DNA from: Nitrospira sp.
Lineage (GTDB): Bacteria > Nitrospirota > Nitrospiria > Nitrospirales > Nitrospiraceae
Assembly (NCBI GenBank): GCA_029194535.1
Contig: JARFXR010000001.1
Location: forward strand, 1,000,721-1,064,720
Direction of reading: 5' to 3'
DNA: 64,000 nucleotides
The notes under the pieces were generated by a model, which made no database searches, had not been told where the DNA came from, and saw nothing but the letters and a program-made list of their open reading frames with translations. The position numbers and the translations under genes are program-made. Of the stretch, positions 52,188 to 61,222 are shown in pieces. Position 1 is the stretch's first letter. Each line of letters opens with the position of its first letter.

Positions 52188-53051
52188 ATGCGTACGATGC
52201 CTAAGATATTGCCGATCGCCTTGATCGCAACCGCTCTTCTGGTCGGCCCGGCCGGTTGTGCAAAGAAAGGCGTTCAATCCGCGGGAGACCAAACCGCCCA
52301 GCAGAGCGCGGGAAAGAGCGCGACCGCCGGATCCGGTTCTGGCTCCTCGAGCAGCATGAAGTCGGGAGTGGGGAGTTTTCCCGATACGAGCATGCAATCC
52401 GGGAGCGGTGGTCTGAAGGGCCTGGATAAGAATCCTGCTGAAGAACGCCTCGCCGGTGGTCTCGGCGGTAGTCCCGACGGCGGTCCCGGAGGCGGTCCCG
52501 GAGGCGGTTCTGGCGGCGGTGCCGGCGGGGGTCCGGTTGGTGGTGCCGTCGGTTCTCCCCGTAGCGGTTCCGGTAGTGGTCCCGGCGGTGGTCCGAGCGG
52601 CAGTTCGGGCGCCAGCGCCGGTAGCGGTACGCTGCTCGCCAAGGCGGATCCGTCGGAAAGCGCCGGGCGCCAGCTCGACGAGATTCGGGCGGAGCAGGCC
52701 GCTTCTGCGGCGGCCGGGCTGCGGGATGTCTTTTTCGGCTACGATAGTTGGACGATTTCAGAGGAGGGGCGGCAATCGCTCGGCCGTGATGCCGAATGGA
52801 TGAAGTCCAATCCGAGCGCGATGATCAAGGTGGAAGGCCATTGCGATGAGCGGGGTACTGCCGCGTACAATCTGGTACTGGGGGAGAAGCGTGCCAAAGC
52901 GGTGAGGAACTACCTGGTCGAACTGGGCATCGGTGCCAATCGGCTGTCCGTCGTGTCCTACGGGAAGGAACGCCCGTTTTGTAACGACCATGCGGAGTCA
53001 TGTTACCAACAGAACAGGCGCGGTCACCTGGTTGTCCGGACCGGCAAGTAG
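52188..53051 (+). CDS. pal: Peptidoglycan-associated lipoprotein Pal
   Basis: 287 residues, longer than the usual 170-190 owing to an inserted glycine-rich linker. A signal peptide and lipobox (LLVGPAGC-AK) are followed by a Ser/Gly linker (about 40-145), a helix, and the OmpA-like domain FFGYDSWTISEEGRQSLGRDA, MIKVEGHCDERGTAAYNLVLGEKRA and LSVVSYGKERPFC, which binds diaminopimelate of peptidoglycan. Anchored in the outer membrane, it completes the Tol-Pal bridge. The linker is encoded by repeated GGCGGTxxCGGA units. Confidence 0.93.
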   Translation: MRTMPKILPIALIATALLVGPAGCAKKGVQSAGDQTAQQSAGKSATAGSGSGSSSSMKSGVGSFPDTSMQSGSGGLKGLDKNPAEERLAGGLGGSPDGGPGGGPGGGSGGGAGGGPVGGAVGSPRSGSGSGPGGGPSGSSGASAGSGTLLAKADPSESAGRQLDEIRAEQAASAAAGLRDVFFGYDSWTISEEGRQSLGRDAEWMKSNPSAMIKVEGHCDERGTAAYNLVLGEKRAKAVRNYLVELGIGANRLSVVSYGKERPFCNDHAESCYQQNRRGHLVVRTGK

Positions 53052-53120
53052 TCCGATGTCACGCCCTGCCGGATTCCCGCGCCGACTGGAAGTGGACGAC
53101 TCGAAGAGGGGACTGTAGCG

Positions 53121-54929
53121 ATGAAGCCTGAAGCGAACATCATGTGGATGTGGACAGCGGCGGGCGGCGTGCTGTGGGCACTGAGCATGGGTGGCTGTGT
53201 CGCGCAGCAGGCTGATCTGAAGACCACGGAGGGCCGGCTGCAGAAGAGCATCAAGCAGTCGAACGAAGAACTGGCGCAGCGCGGCGCGCAGCAGCGGCAG
53301 GAGTTGGAGGAACTCAAAGGACAGGAGATTCCTCGTTTGCGGGGCGACGTTGATCGTGTGCAGCATCTGACCCAGGAGCTCCAAGGCAAACAGGAAGACC
53401 TGAAGCAACGCTCGGTCGGGCTGGAACAGCAGACCAAGAAGTTGGACCAAAAGTTGGACCAGTGGGCCAAGAATCTTGAGACGGAGAATACCGCGCGGCA
53501 CTCGCAACTTCGGGAAAGTCTCAATGCCCAGGATACGAAGAGCAAGGCCGATCGGGACCAGTTACGGAGCGAGGTCAACAATCGACTCGATGAAATCAAC
53601 CGGCAGATGGAGCTGTTGCGGAAAGACATCATCGAGGTAGTGCAGAAATCCAATACCGCGTTGGCGAAAAATGTGGATGGCAAACTGGACGAACAGCGCA
53701 GAACGGTGACGGAGAATCAAGCCCGCACGGAGCAGTTGGCGAACAAGTTCGCTCAGTTTAGTCAGGCCCTGACCGGATTTCGGGAATCGCTGACGGGCTT
53801 GAGTGAGCGCGTGGGTCAGGAAGAGCAGGCCAATCGCGCCATGGCTTCGAAAGTGGAAGCTGATGCCAAGGCCTCCACGACCCATATCAACGAATCGACC
53901 AAGGCGGTGACCGGTCATCTGAATGAGGTGAACAAGAGCGTCGCCTCCGTCGCCCAAAAGCTCGCGACCCGTCTGGATGAACAGGATAAGCGGCTCGATG
54001 CGCTCGCCAGGTCGCTGGATCATATGCCGAATGAAGTGAACAAGATGTCGACCGAAATGAACAAGGGCGTCGCCTCCGTCGCCCAAAAGCTCGCGGCCCG
54101 TGTGGATGAACAGGATCAACGGCTCGATACGCTCACCAGGTCTCAGGATCATATGTCGAATGAAGTGAACAGGATGTCGACTGAAGTGAACAAGGGCGTC
54201 GCCTCGGTCGCCCAAAAGCTCGCGACCCGCGTGGATGAACAGGATCAACGGCTCGATACGCTGACCAGGGCGCTGGACCACATGTCGCAGGAGGTGCAAG
54301 CTCTAGGGATGGCGAAGAACGGGCAACGATCACAGCTCACCCAGGCGACCCAACTGCCCGCAGTCGCTCCGGTTCCCGCCCCCCCCATGTCAGTCCAGGA
54401 GAGCGCCGCAAAGCAGGAGAAGGACGCCGCCGTGGCATCCCTCTCGACGCAAGTGCCGGAGCATACCCCGATGGCCGTCGATCGGCCGGCTGCTTCCGAC
54501 GAGTCGGAGGAAGCCGTGAAATCCGTCGCTGGACGGAATTCCGATCGGCCGGACAAGGCGGAGTATGAACATGTCCTTGGGTTGTTCCGGGACGGCGACC
54601 TGGACGGAGCGCGACGGGGCTTCACCGCTTTCCTGAGCCAATACCCCAACTCGGATCTCGCGCCCAATGCCCGGTATTGGCTCGGGGAATCCCACTATGG
54701 CAAAAAGGACTACAAACAGGCGATCGACGCGTATGATCGCGTCGAGATGGATTACCCGCAGAGCGAAAAAGTTCCCGCGGCGATTCTCAAGAAAGGCTAC
54801 GCCTACTTGGCATTGAAAGACAAGAAACGCGCATCCTCCGCGTTCAAGCAAGTGGTGACCTTGTATCCGAAAAGTACAGAGGCCGGTAAGGCATACGACA
54901 AACTGGCTCAGTTGAAGGAGACCCGATAG
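53121..54929 (+). CDS. CpoB/YbgF-like lipoprotein with long coiled coil and repeats
   Basis: 602 residues, about twice the usual CpoB length. A lipobox (LSMGGC-VAQ) and a Gln-rich coiled coil fill the first 400 residues, including three tandem 43-residue repeats (VASVAQKLATRVDEQDQRLD). A Pro/Ala linker follows. The last 130 residues are TPRs (YEHVLGLFRDGDLDGARRGFTAFLSQYPNSD, YWLGESHYGKKDYKQAIDAYDRV). CpoB coordinates peptidoglycan synthesis with Tol-driven constriction in E. coli. A second, normal-size copy follows. Confidence 0.85.
   Translation: MKPEANIMWMWTAAGGVLWALSMGGCVAQQADLKTTEGRLQKSIKQSNEELAQRGAQQRQELEELKGQEIPRLRGDVDRVQHLTQELQGKQEDLKQRSVGLEQQTKKLDQKLDQWAKNLETENTARHSQLRESLNAQDTKSKADRDQLRSEVNNRLDEINRQMELLRKDIIEVVQKSNTALAKNVDGKLDEQRRTVTENQARTEQLANKFAQFSQALTGFRESLTGLSERVGQEEQANRAMASKVEADAKASTTHINESTKAVTGHLNEVNKSVASVAQKLATRLDEQDKRLDALARSLDHMPNEVNKMSTEMNKGVASVAQKLAARVDEQDQRLDTLTRSQDHMSNEVNRMSTEVNKGVASVAQKLATRVDEQDQRLDTLTRALDHMSQEVQALGMAKNGQRSQLTQATQLPAVAPVPAPPMSVQESAAKQEKDAAVASLSTQVPEHTPMAVDRPAASDESEEAVKSVAGRNSDRPDKAEYEHVLGLFRDGDLDGARRGFTAFLSQYPNSDLAPNARYWLGESHYGKKDYKQAIDAYDRVEMDYPQSEKVPAAILKKGYAYLALKDKKRASSAFKQVVTLYPKSTEAGKAYDKLAQLKETR
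53931..54300 (+). repeat. Three tandem 129-bp repeats in the long CpoB-like gene
   Basis: Units begin at about 53931, 54060 and 54189 (129 bp, 43 codons), each starting AACAAGRGCGTCGCCTC and encoding VASVAQKLA.R.DEQD.RLD plus DHM..EVN. The period is compatible with a continuous coiled coil, so copy-number change would alter the reach of the lipoprotein without breaking it. Confidence 0.9.
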
Positions 54930-54934
54930 CGGCG

Positions 54935-55702
54935 ATGGGCACACTCACATCGGTTTGCGGAGCGACGATGACGGCAGCCGGGCTTCTCTTCCTGTCCGGG
55001 TGCGCAAAACATGCTGATTTTATCGAGTTGCGCGAGCACTTGGCGACGATGGCCAAATCTCAAGAGCAGGATCAAAAGCGACTGGATGCCTTGCAGCGCC
55101 GGATGGAGACGTTGGAACGAATCAAGGACGGTGACGGCGCCAGGCCGAAGTTCGACGAAGTATCTGCTCGGATTCAGAAGCTTGAGAGCCGGTTGGCCAA
55201 AGTCGAAGAGAACGCCGCAGGCTCGTCGTTCGCCAGGATCGAGCCGGGGCCGAGCGAACCGGCCCGATCCAAGGCCCAAAAGCCCGGCAGTTCGGTGGAA
55301 CCCCCGGCGATCCCGGGAGTGCCGGCCATCACACCGACCTCGGCATTCAACTTGGCGTACAACGACTATCTCAACGGCAAGTACGATCTGGCGGTCTCAG
55401 GGTTTCAACGGTTTGTGAAGGATTTCCCCGGCACGTCGCTGACCCCGAACGCGTACTACTGGCTCGGTGAATCCTACTACCAGCAAAAGGACTATGTCCG
55501 GGCGATGCAATCGTTTGAGTATGTGTCCACCGAATATCCGGGCAATGAGAAGGTGCCCGCCTCGCTCTTCAAGCTCGGGCTGGCTGCGGGAGAAACCGGT
55601 GACCTGGCCAAGTCGAAGAAAAATCTCAGGCGGGTGATCGAAGAATTCCCGACATCCGACGAGGCGAAACTGGCCAAGAACAAGCTGGCAGAAATCCGAT
55701 GA
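54935..55702 (+). CDS. ybgF: CpoB/YbgF, Tol-Pal-associated lipoprotein
   Basis: 255 residues. A lipobox (LLFLSGC-AK) is followed by a trimeric coiled coil (DFIELREHLATMAKSQEQDQKRLDALQRRMETLE), a Pro-rich linker and three TPR units (AFNLAYNDYLNGKYDLAVSGFQRFVKDFPGTSL, AYYWLGESYYQQKDYVRAMQSFEYV, KVPASLFKLGLAAGETGDLAKSKKNLRRVI). This is the standard CpoB size and layout. It starts 5 bases after the larger CpoB-like gene. Confidence 0.9.
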   Translation: MGTLTSVCGATMTAAGLLFLSGCAKHADFIELREHLATMAKSQEQDQKRLDALQRRMETLERIKDGDGARPKFDEVSARIQKLESRLAKVEENAAGSSFARIEPGPSEPARSKAQKPGSSVEPPAIPGVPAITPTSAFNLAYNDYLNGKYDLAVSGFQRFVKDFPGTSLTPNAYYWLGESYYQQKDYVRAMQSFEYVSTEYPGNEKVPASLFKLGLAAGETGDLAKSKKNLRRVIEEFPTSDEAKLAKNKLAEIR

Positions 55703-55765
55703 TCCCGCTCGCATCCGTTTCCCATGCACCGACGCTCCTCCTGCGCTCCTCCGGAGTCTGATTTG

Positions 55766-57556
55766 ATGGCCGTTGCCGGCTGCGTTCCCACCATCCACAT
55801 TCTGCCGGGCGACGTGGTCAGCCGGATCGCCGCCGGAGAAGTCATCGAGCGGCCGGCGGCCGTCGTCAAGGAATTGGTGGAGAACAGCCTTGACGCGGGA
55901 AGCCGCCGGATCTCGATCGAGGTCAAAGACGGAGGTCTGTCCCTCATTCGCGTGACGGACGACGGGGCCGGGATTGGTCGGATCGATCTTCCTCTCGCCT
56001 TTCAGCGTCATGCCACCAGCAAGCTCACATCCGACCAAGATTTGGCTGCTGTCACGACGATGGGGTTTCGCGGCGAAGCCTTGCCGAGCATCGCTTCGGT
56101 GTCCAAGGTGGCCGTCACGACGTTCACCGGACGCGAGGCCGTCGGCACGCATCTGACGTTGGTCGGAGGTGTGGTCGGGGCGGTGACCGATGCGCCGCCC
56201 GTTCAGGGGACGAGGCTCGAGGTGTCCGATTTGTTTTACAATCAGCCGGCCCGGAAGAAATTTCTCAGAGCGAGGAGCACGGAATTCTCCCATATCAGTC
56301 ACGCCGTGCAGCAGGCCGCGTTGGCTTGGTCCTCGGTGCATTTTCGATTGACCCACAACGGCCACGAAATCCTGAATTATCCCGCCGTCACTGAGGAGCG
56401 AGACCGTATCCTGCAGGTCTATGGCCGGACATTCCTGACCTCCACCGTCGAGGTCCTGGGCCGCGTCATGGGCTACGTAATCCGTGGCGTGGTGGTCGAT
56501 CCGGTCCAGGGACGGACGGCGAAGACTCCGCAGGATCTTTTCGTGAACCGGCGACCGGTGCGCAGTTCGACCGTGTTTCATGCCGTCACGAGGGGATATG
56601 CCTCGCTTCTGGCGAAAGGCTGTCATCCGACGTTCGTCCTGTATCTCGAAGCGGATCCTGACAAGCTCGATGTGAATGTGCACCCCGCGAAGCGGGAAAT
56701 TCGCTTTGCCGAGACCGACCGGATTCATCAGTTGGTCGTTCAGACCCTCCGACGCGTTTTCAGCGGTCCCGAGCGGACGGTGGCATCGGCCATTGCGAGC
56801 GATCTTCCGCGGGCTCGGCTTCATGAAGCGTCGCCGGCCGGCATATCGGTGGAAGGGACCGAGCATGAAACAGGCGCACATCGGCCGGCAGGGCCGGCAT
56901 CCGAACCGGTTTCCGACAATCAACTGACCTGGGTTCGGGAGTTCGAGACATCGTACGGGGATGGCCCGTCGCCTGACATCGTGCCGTTCGGTCAAATGCT
57001 CCGCCGCTATGTCATTGCACAGGTAGGGCAGGAAATGCACGTCATCGATCAACATACCGCCCATGAGCGCGTCCTGTTCCAACGAATCCATCGAACATGG
57101 CAGCGGCGGAAGCTGGTTTCGCAGCCGCTGTTGATTCCGGAAACGGTCGAGTTGTCGGCGGCGGAATTCGCCCTCTTGACGAAGCATCTCGAAGCATTGG
57201 AAACGCTGGGACTGGCCATCGAGCCGTTCGGAGCGACGGCTGTGGCCGTGCGATCCGTTCCGGTCGGAACCGGTGATATGGATATCGCCGCACTGCTGCG
57301 CGATCTGCTGGACGACGTCGCGCAATGGGACCGAATCTCTTCGCTCGACGATCGCGTCGCACCCATACTGGCCTCCCTAGCCTGTCACAGCGCGGTCCGA
57401 GCCGGGCGGCATATGGCGCTGCCGGAGATCAGGCAATTGGTGCGCGATTGGGTCGAGGAGGGGCTCGTCATGACCTGCCCTCACGGCCGACGCACGGCGT
57501 TTAGGATGTCGAGAGATGAACTCGACAAACTCTTCGGGCGGGTTGGGTGGACGTGA
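55766..57556 (+). CDS. mutL: DNA mismatch repair protein MutL
   Basis: 596 residues from the ATG at 55766 (an ATG at 55724 adds 14). The GHKL ATPase is clear: VIERPAAVVKELVENSLDAG, VTDDGAGIG and GFRGEALPSIASVSKV. In the C-terminal endonuclease domain DQHTAHERVLFQ corresponds to DQHAxxExxxxE; the middle Ala is Thr and the last Glu is Gln. ACHSAVRAG and CPHGRRT, two other metal-site motifs, are present. It nicks DNA and couples MutS to downstream repair. It shares its 3' end with the start of miaA. Confidence 0.93.
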   Translation: MAVAGCVPTIHILPGDVVSRIAAGEVIERPAAVVKELVENSLDAGSRRISIEVKDGGLSLIRVTDDGAGIGRIDLPLAFQRHATSKLTSDQDLAAVTTMGFRGEALPSIASVSKVAVTTFTGREAVGTHLTLVGGVVGAVTDAPPVQGTRLEVSDLFYNQPARKKFLRARSTEFSHISHAVQQAALAWSSVHFRLTHNGHEILNYPAVTEERDRILQVYGRTFLTSTVEVLGRVMGYVIRGVVVDPVQGRTAKTPQDLFVNRRPVRSSTVFHAVTRGYASLLAKGCHPTFVLYLEADPDKLDVNVHPAKREIRFAETDRIHQLVVQTLRRVFSGPERTVASAIASDLPRARLHEASPAGISVEGTEHETGAHRPAGPASEPVSDNQLTWVREFETSYGDGPSPDIVPFGQMLRRYVIAQVGQEMHVIDQHTAHERVLFQRIHRTWQRRKLVSQPLLIPETVELSAAEFALLTKHLEALETLGLAIEPFGATAVAVRSVPVGTGDMDIAALLRDLLDDVAQWDRISSLDDRVAPILASLACHSAVRAGRHMALPEIRQLVRDWVEEGLVMTCPHGRRTAFRMSRDELDKLFGRVGWT

Positions 57557-57576
57557 CGCCGAGCGCACTCCTTCCG

Positions 57577-58545
57577 ATGTCCCTTCTGACTGACGCGCAG
57601 GTTCGGCTGAAGCCGCTGGTCGTGATTGTCGGCCCGACGGCGGTAGGAAAGAGCCGCGTCGCCGTGGAGGTGGCCAAGCATTTCAACACTGAGGTGCTGA
57701 CCGCGGATTCCCGCCAAGTGTATTACGGAATGGATCTGGGCACCGATAAGCCGGCTCTTTCCGAACGGCAGGGAATCCCTCATCGCTTGATCGATCTGGT
57801 CCCGCCGGATCAAGCCTTCAATGCCGGTCTCTACCGTCGCCACGCGGTGGACGCGATCGAGCGGTTACACCGCTTCCGCCTGATACCGTTGGTCGTCGGA
57901 GGGACTGGATTGTACGTGCGGACTCTGGTGAGGGGACTCTGTGCGGCTCCTCCGGCTCAGCCCTCGGTCCGTACTCGGTTGCAGGAAGAGGCGAAGGAGT
58001 CCGGAGCTGGAAGCTTGTACAGCCGATTGGCCTCGGTGGACCCGGTCTCCGCGTCCAAATTGCATCCGCACGACACCGCAAAGGTGATTCGGGCGCTTGA
58101 AGTTCAGCAGTTGTCCGGGAAGCCGATGTCCGCCTTTCATGCGGCGCACGCTTTCGGCGACCAGCCGTATCGCACGCTGTTGATCGGGCTCGATCGGAAT
58201 CGGGAGGCGTTGTACCGGCGGATCGAGGCGCGGATCGATTGGCAGTTGGAGCATGGGTTTCTCAAAGAAACGGCGGGATTGCTGGCTCAAGGGTATCATC
58301 GAGAGAGTTCTGCGATGAAGGGGCTCGGTTACCGCCACGCGGCGGACTTTCTTGCCGGGGACTGCGAGTATGCCGAAATGGTCAGGCGATTCAAGCGGGA
58401 TACCAGACATTTCGCCAAGCGCCAGCTGACATGGTTTCGCCGTGACCCCGCCGTCCACTGGCTCGGCATCGAAGAGTCGGAATCTCCGGAGCACACGGCG
58501 GCTCGGATCACGGAACGGATCGACCGGTTCCTGGCCTCGCTGTAG
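57577..58545 (+). CDS. miaA: tRNA dimethylallyltransferase
   Basis: 322 residues from the ATG at 57577; a GTG at 57547 would overlap mutL by 10 bases and add ten. It has the P-loop VIVGPTAVGKSRVAVEVA, TADSRQVYYGMDLGTDKP, VVGGTGLYVRTLVRGLC and the C-terminal TRHFAKRQLTWFRRD. MiaA attaches dimethylallyl to A37 of tRNAs that read UNN codons. mutL-miaA adjacency is common in bacteria. Confidence 0.95.
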   Translation: MSLLTDAQVRLKPLVVIVGPTAVGKSRVAVEVAKHFNTEVLTADSRQVYYGMDLGTDKPALSERQGIPHRLIDLVPPDQAFNAGLYRRHAVDAIERLHRFRLIPLVVGGTGLYVRTLVRGLCAAPPAQPSVRTRLQEEAKESGAGSLYSRLASVDPVSASKLHPHDTAKVIRALEVQQLSGKPMSAFHAAHAFGDQPYRTLLIGLDRNREALYRRIEARIDWQLEHGFLKETAGLLAQGYHRESSAMKGLGYRHAADFLAGDCEYAEMVRRFKRDTRHFAKRQLTWFRRDPAVHWLGIEESESPEHTAARITERIDRFLASL

Positions 58546-58596
58546 CTGGTCGAGACGAGGCGCCTTGACTCCGAGGGAAAGCGAGACGATGACACT

Positions 58597-59493
58597 ATGA
58601 AGCGACGAGAACCGGCGGTGCGGGCGGACATCGGCATCATCGGCGGAAGCGGGTTATACGATATGGAAGGACTGGGGCATGTCAAAGAGGTGGCGGTGCG
58701 AACGCCGTTCGGTTCCCCGTCCGACGCCGTCATCCTCGGGGAGTTGGACGGGATCCGCATCGCGTTTCTGTCACGCCACGGACGGGGGCATACGTTCAGT
58801 CCGTCCGAGATCAACTATCGGGCCAACGTCTATGCGCTGAAGTCTCTGGGCGTCCGACGGCTTATCTCGGTCAGCGCGGTCGGGAGTATGAAGGAGTCGA
58901 TCAAGCCGGGGCACGTCGTCTTCCCGGACCAGTTCATCGACCTGACGAAACGCAGAGCGTCGACCTTCTTCGAGGGCGGTGCGGTGGCGCATGTGGCTTT
59001 CGGCGAGCCGATCTGTCGTTCTCTGGCTTCCCATCTCTCGGCCGCGGCCCGTTCCGTCGGGGCGACGGTTCATGACGGCGGCACATATGTCTGCATCGAA
59101 GGCCCTCAGTTCTCCACCAAAGCCGAATCGCACCTGTATCGGCAGTGGGGCGTCAGCGTCATCGGCATGACGAATCTTCCGGAGGCCAAGCTCGCGCGGG
59201 AAGCAGAACTCTGTTACGCCACGGTCGCCTTGGCGACCGACTATGATTGCTGGCACGAGACGGAAGAGCCGGTGACCGTCGAGGCGATCTTGGCGACACT
59301 GCGGCAAAATGTGGCGTTGGCGAAGCGGCTCCTCCGGGTTTCGGTACAGTCGGCAGCGGCAGGCGACGAGTGCCTCTGCCAGCGGGCGTTGCGCGACGCC
59401 ATCGTGACGGATCCCGCTCGAATCCGGGCTGCGCTTCGCCGCACATTGGCGGTCTTCACTGACCGCCTGGCTCCCGCGAAAGGAAAACGGTGA
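58597..59493 (+). CDS. mtnP: S-methyl-5'-thioadenosine phosphorylase
   Basis: 298 residues. It has ADIGIIGGSGLYDMEGL, TPFGSPSDAVILGEL, FLSRHGRGHTFSPSEINYRANVYALKSLG, CIEGPQFSTKAES and IGMTNLPEAKLAREAELCYATVALATDYDCW, the full MTAP signature set. The enzyme splits methylthioadenosine (from polyamine or ACC-type metabolism) into adenine and methylthioribose-1-phosphate. A PfkB-type kinase follows 4 bp downstream. Confidence 0.94.
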   Translation: MKRREPAVRADIGIIGGSGLYDMEGLGHVKEVAVRTPFGSPSDAVILGELDGIRIAFLSRHGRGHTFSPSEINYRANVYALKSLGVRRLISVSAVGSMKESIKPGHVVFPDQFIDLTKRRASTFFEGGAVAHVAFGEPICRSLASHLSAAARSVGATVHDGGTYVCIEGPQFSTKAESHLYRQWGVSVIGMTNLPEAKLAREAELCYATVALATDYDCWHETEEPVTVEAILATLRQNVALAKRLLRVSVQSAAAGDECLCQRALRDAIVTDPARIRAALRRTLAVFTDRLAPAKGKR

Positions 59494-59497
59494 TTGC

Positions 59498-60412
59498 ATG
59501 GGTACATTGCTCGTAGTTGGGTCGGTCGCGTTGGACACAGTCAAGACGCCGTTCGGAGCGGTGGAAGAGGTGCTGGGCGGTTCGGCCACCTACTTCTCCA
59601 CTTCGGCGAGCTATTTTGCGGACGTCAATCTGATCGCGGTGGTGGGCGAAGATTTTCCGTCGCAACATCTCATGTTTCTGAAAAGCCGCAAGATCGATCT
59701 TGCTGGATTGGAACGGCGGCCGGGCGCCACGTTCCGGTGGAAGGGAGAATACACTCATCAGCTCAACGAAGCGCACACGCTGGATACCAAGCTCAACGTC
59801 TTTGAAACCTTCCGTCCGAAGATTCCGGAACGCTATCGCGCTCCGGACGTCCTATTCCTTGGAAATATCGACCCGGAACTGCAATTGGACGTGCTGAACA
59901 AACTGCCGCGGCCTCCGCTCATCGCGTGCGATACCATGAACTTCTGGATCAACGGCAAGCGCGACGCTCTGTGGCGGGTGTTGGAGAAGGTGGACATTCT
60001 GATCATCAACGACGGAGAGGCGCGCGCGTTGGGTGAAGATTCCAATCTGGTCAAGGTGGCGCAGAAAGTTCTGGCGCGTGGGCCGAAGCATTTGATCATC
60101 AAACGGGGCGAGTACGGCGTGCTGATGTTCAATGAAAAGCAGGTGTTCGGCGCCCCGGCCTTTCCGCTCGACGATGTACGCGATCCGACAGGAGCCGGTG
60201 ATACCTTTGCTGGCGGTTTTCTGGGGCATTTGGCCGCAACCGGGAACCGATCTCCCGAGGCATTCAAGCAAGCCATCATATTTGGTAGCGTCATGGCCTC
60301 CTTTACCGTAGAAGCCTTTAGTCTTGACCGCTTGCGCATCCTGGATTACAAAGAGATCCAGGAACGCTTCAGAGCCTTCAAGCAGTTGACCCATTTCGAG
60401 GACCTTCCGTGA
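59498..60412 (+). CDS. PfkB-family carbohydrate/nucleoside kinase
   Basis: 304 residues. GSATYFSTSASYFADVNLIAVVGEDFP marks the N-terminal substrate site, and RDPTGAGDTFAGGFLGHLA the ATP site with the catalytic Asp. It closely follows mtnP, so the substrate may come from the same pathway (adenosine or a ribose derivative); this is inference. It ends in a GTGA overlap with the next gene. Confidence 0.88.
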   Translation: MGTLLVVGSVALDTVKTPFGAVEEVLGGSATYFSTSASYFADVNLIAVVGEDFPSQHLMFLKSRKIDLAGLERRPGATFRWKGEYTHQLNEAHTLDTKLNVFETFRPKIPERYRAPDVLFLGNIDPELQLDVLNKLPRPPLIACDTMNFWINGKRDALWRVLEKVDILIINDGEARALGEDSNLVKVAQKVLARGPKHLIIKRGEYGVLMFNEKQVFGAPAFPLDDVRDPTGAGDTFAGGFLGHLAATGNRSPEAFKQAIIFGSVMASFTVEAFSLDRLRILDYKEIQERFRAFKQLTHFEDLP

Positions 60413-61098
60413 CCACGACTCCTTCGAGGGCGGCTGTCGGCCGTCGGTCGTCGTATTGCGCCGCTGTGGCGGTCATCGGTCTGGGCCTATTGACCGGCTG
60501 CGCAACGTCCGACGAGTCAAAGCAAAAGTCCAAGGGGTACTATCAGGAAGGATTGGCCAGCCTCGACCGGGATCGTCAGAAAGCCTACGTGTCCTTTCAA
60601 AAGGCCGTTCAGCTGAATCCCGACAACAAAGAGGCTCGATACGGTCTGGGTCACATTCTTGCTCTCCAGGGCAAGTTTGCTCAGGCCGAACAGGAATTTC
60701 GGGCGGCGATCAAGATCGACGAGGACTACTCGGAGGCGCATACGTACCTGGGGCAGGTGTTGATCAGTCAGGACCGATGGGCCGAAGCGGTTCCGGAGTT
60801 TCGAAAGGCGCTGACCAATCCGCTATACAGTACGCCGGACCTCGCCCGCTTCCATCTCGGGCGCGCGCTGGCCCATGAAGGCGATCTGCAGGGCGCCATG
60901 GAGGCGCTGGAGGATGCGCTGACGGTGAACCCGCCGAATGTGCCTCCTGCGCAGTCAAATCTTGAACTGGGGCGGATCTACTACAAGATGGGATTCGATC
61001 GGCGCGCCGTCGAGACCCTTACGAAAGTCACCCTGATCGACAAGAACGGAGAGTACGGGGCGGCGGCCAGGGAGATGCTGGCTCGTTTGAAACCGTGA
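60409..61098 (+). CDS. TPR lipoprotein (PilF/BamD-like)
   Basis: 229 residues from a GTG at 60409 that overlaps the kinase stop (GTGA). A lipobox (GLGLLTGC-AT) is followed by four to five TPR units (AYVSFQKAVQLNPDNKEARYGLGHILALQGKFAQAEQEF, AEAVPEFRKALTNPLYSTPDLARFHLG, RRAVETLTKV). It resembles PilF/PilW, the outer-membrane pilotin for type IV pilus secretins, but other TPR lipoproteins look alike. Confidence 0.82.
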   Translation: MTTTPSRAAVGRRSSYCAAVAVIGLGLLTGCATSDESKQKSKGYYQEGLASLDRDRQKAYVSFQKAVQLNPDNKEARYGLGHILALQGKFAQAEQEFRAAIKIDEDYSEAHTYLGQVLISQDRWAEAVPEFRKALTNPLYSTPDLARFHLGRALAHEGDLQGAMEALEDALTVNPPNVPPAQSNLELGRIYYKMGFDRRAVETLTKVTLIDKNGEYGAAAREMLARLKP

Positions 61099-61222
61099 TC
61101 CGATCCTGTCGAACCTGATCCCGGGTGTGCATGGTGCGGACCCGAGACGACGAGGCTGTTTGGGTCATTCGTTCGGGCGTGGGGGACGCCCAGCCTGTCC
61201 ATAACGCGCGAGAGAGAACGGC

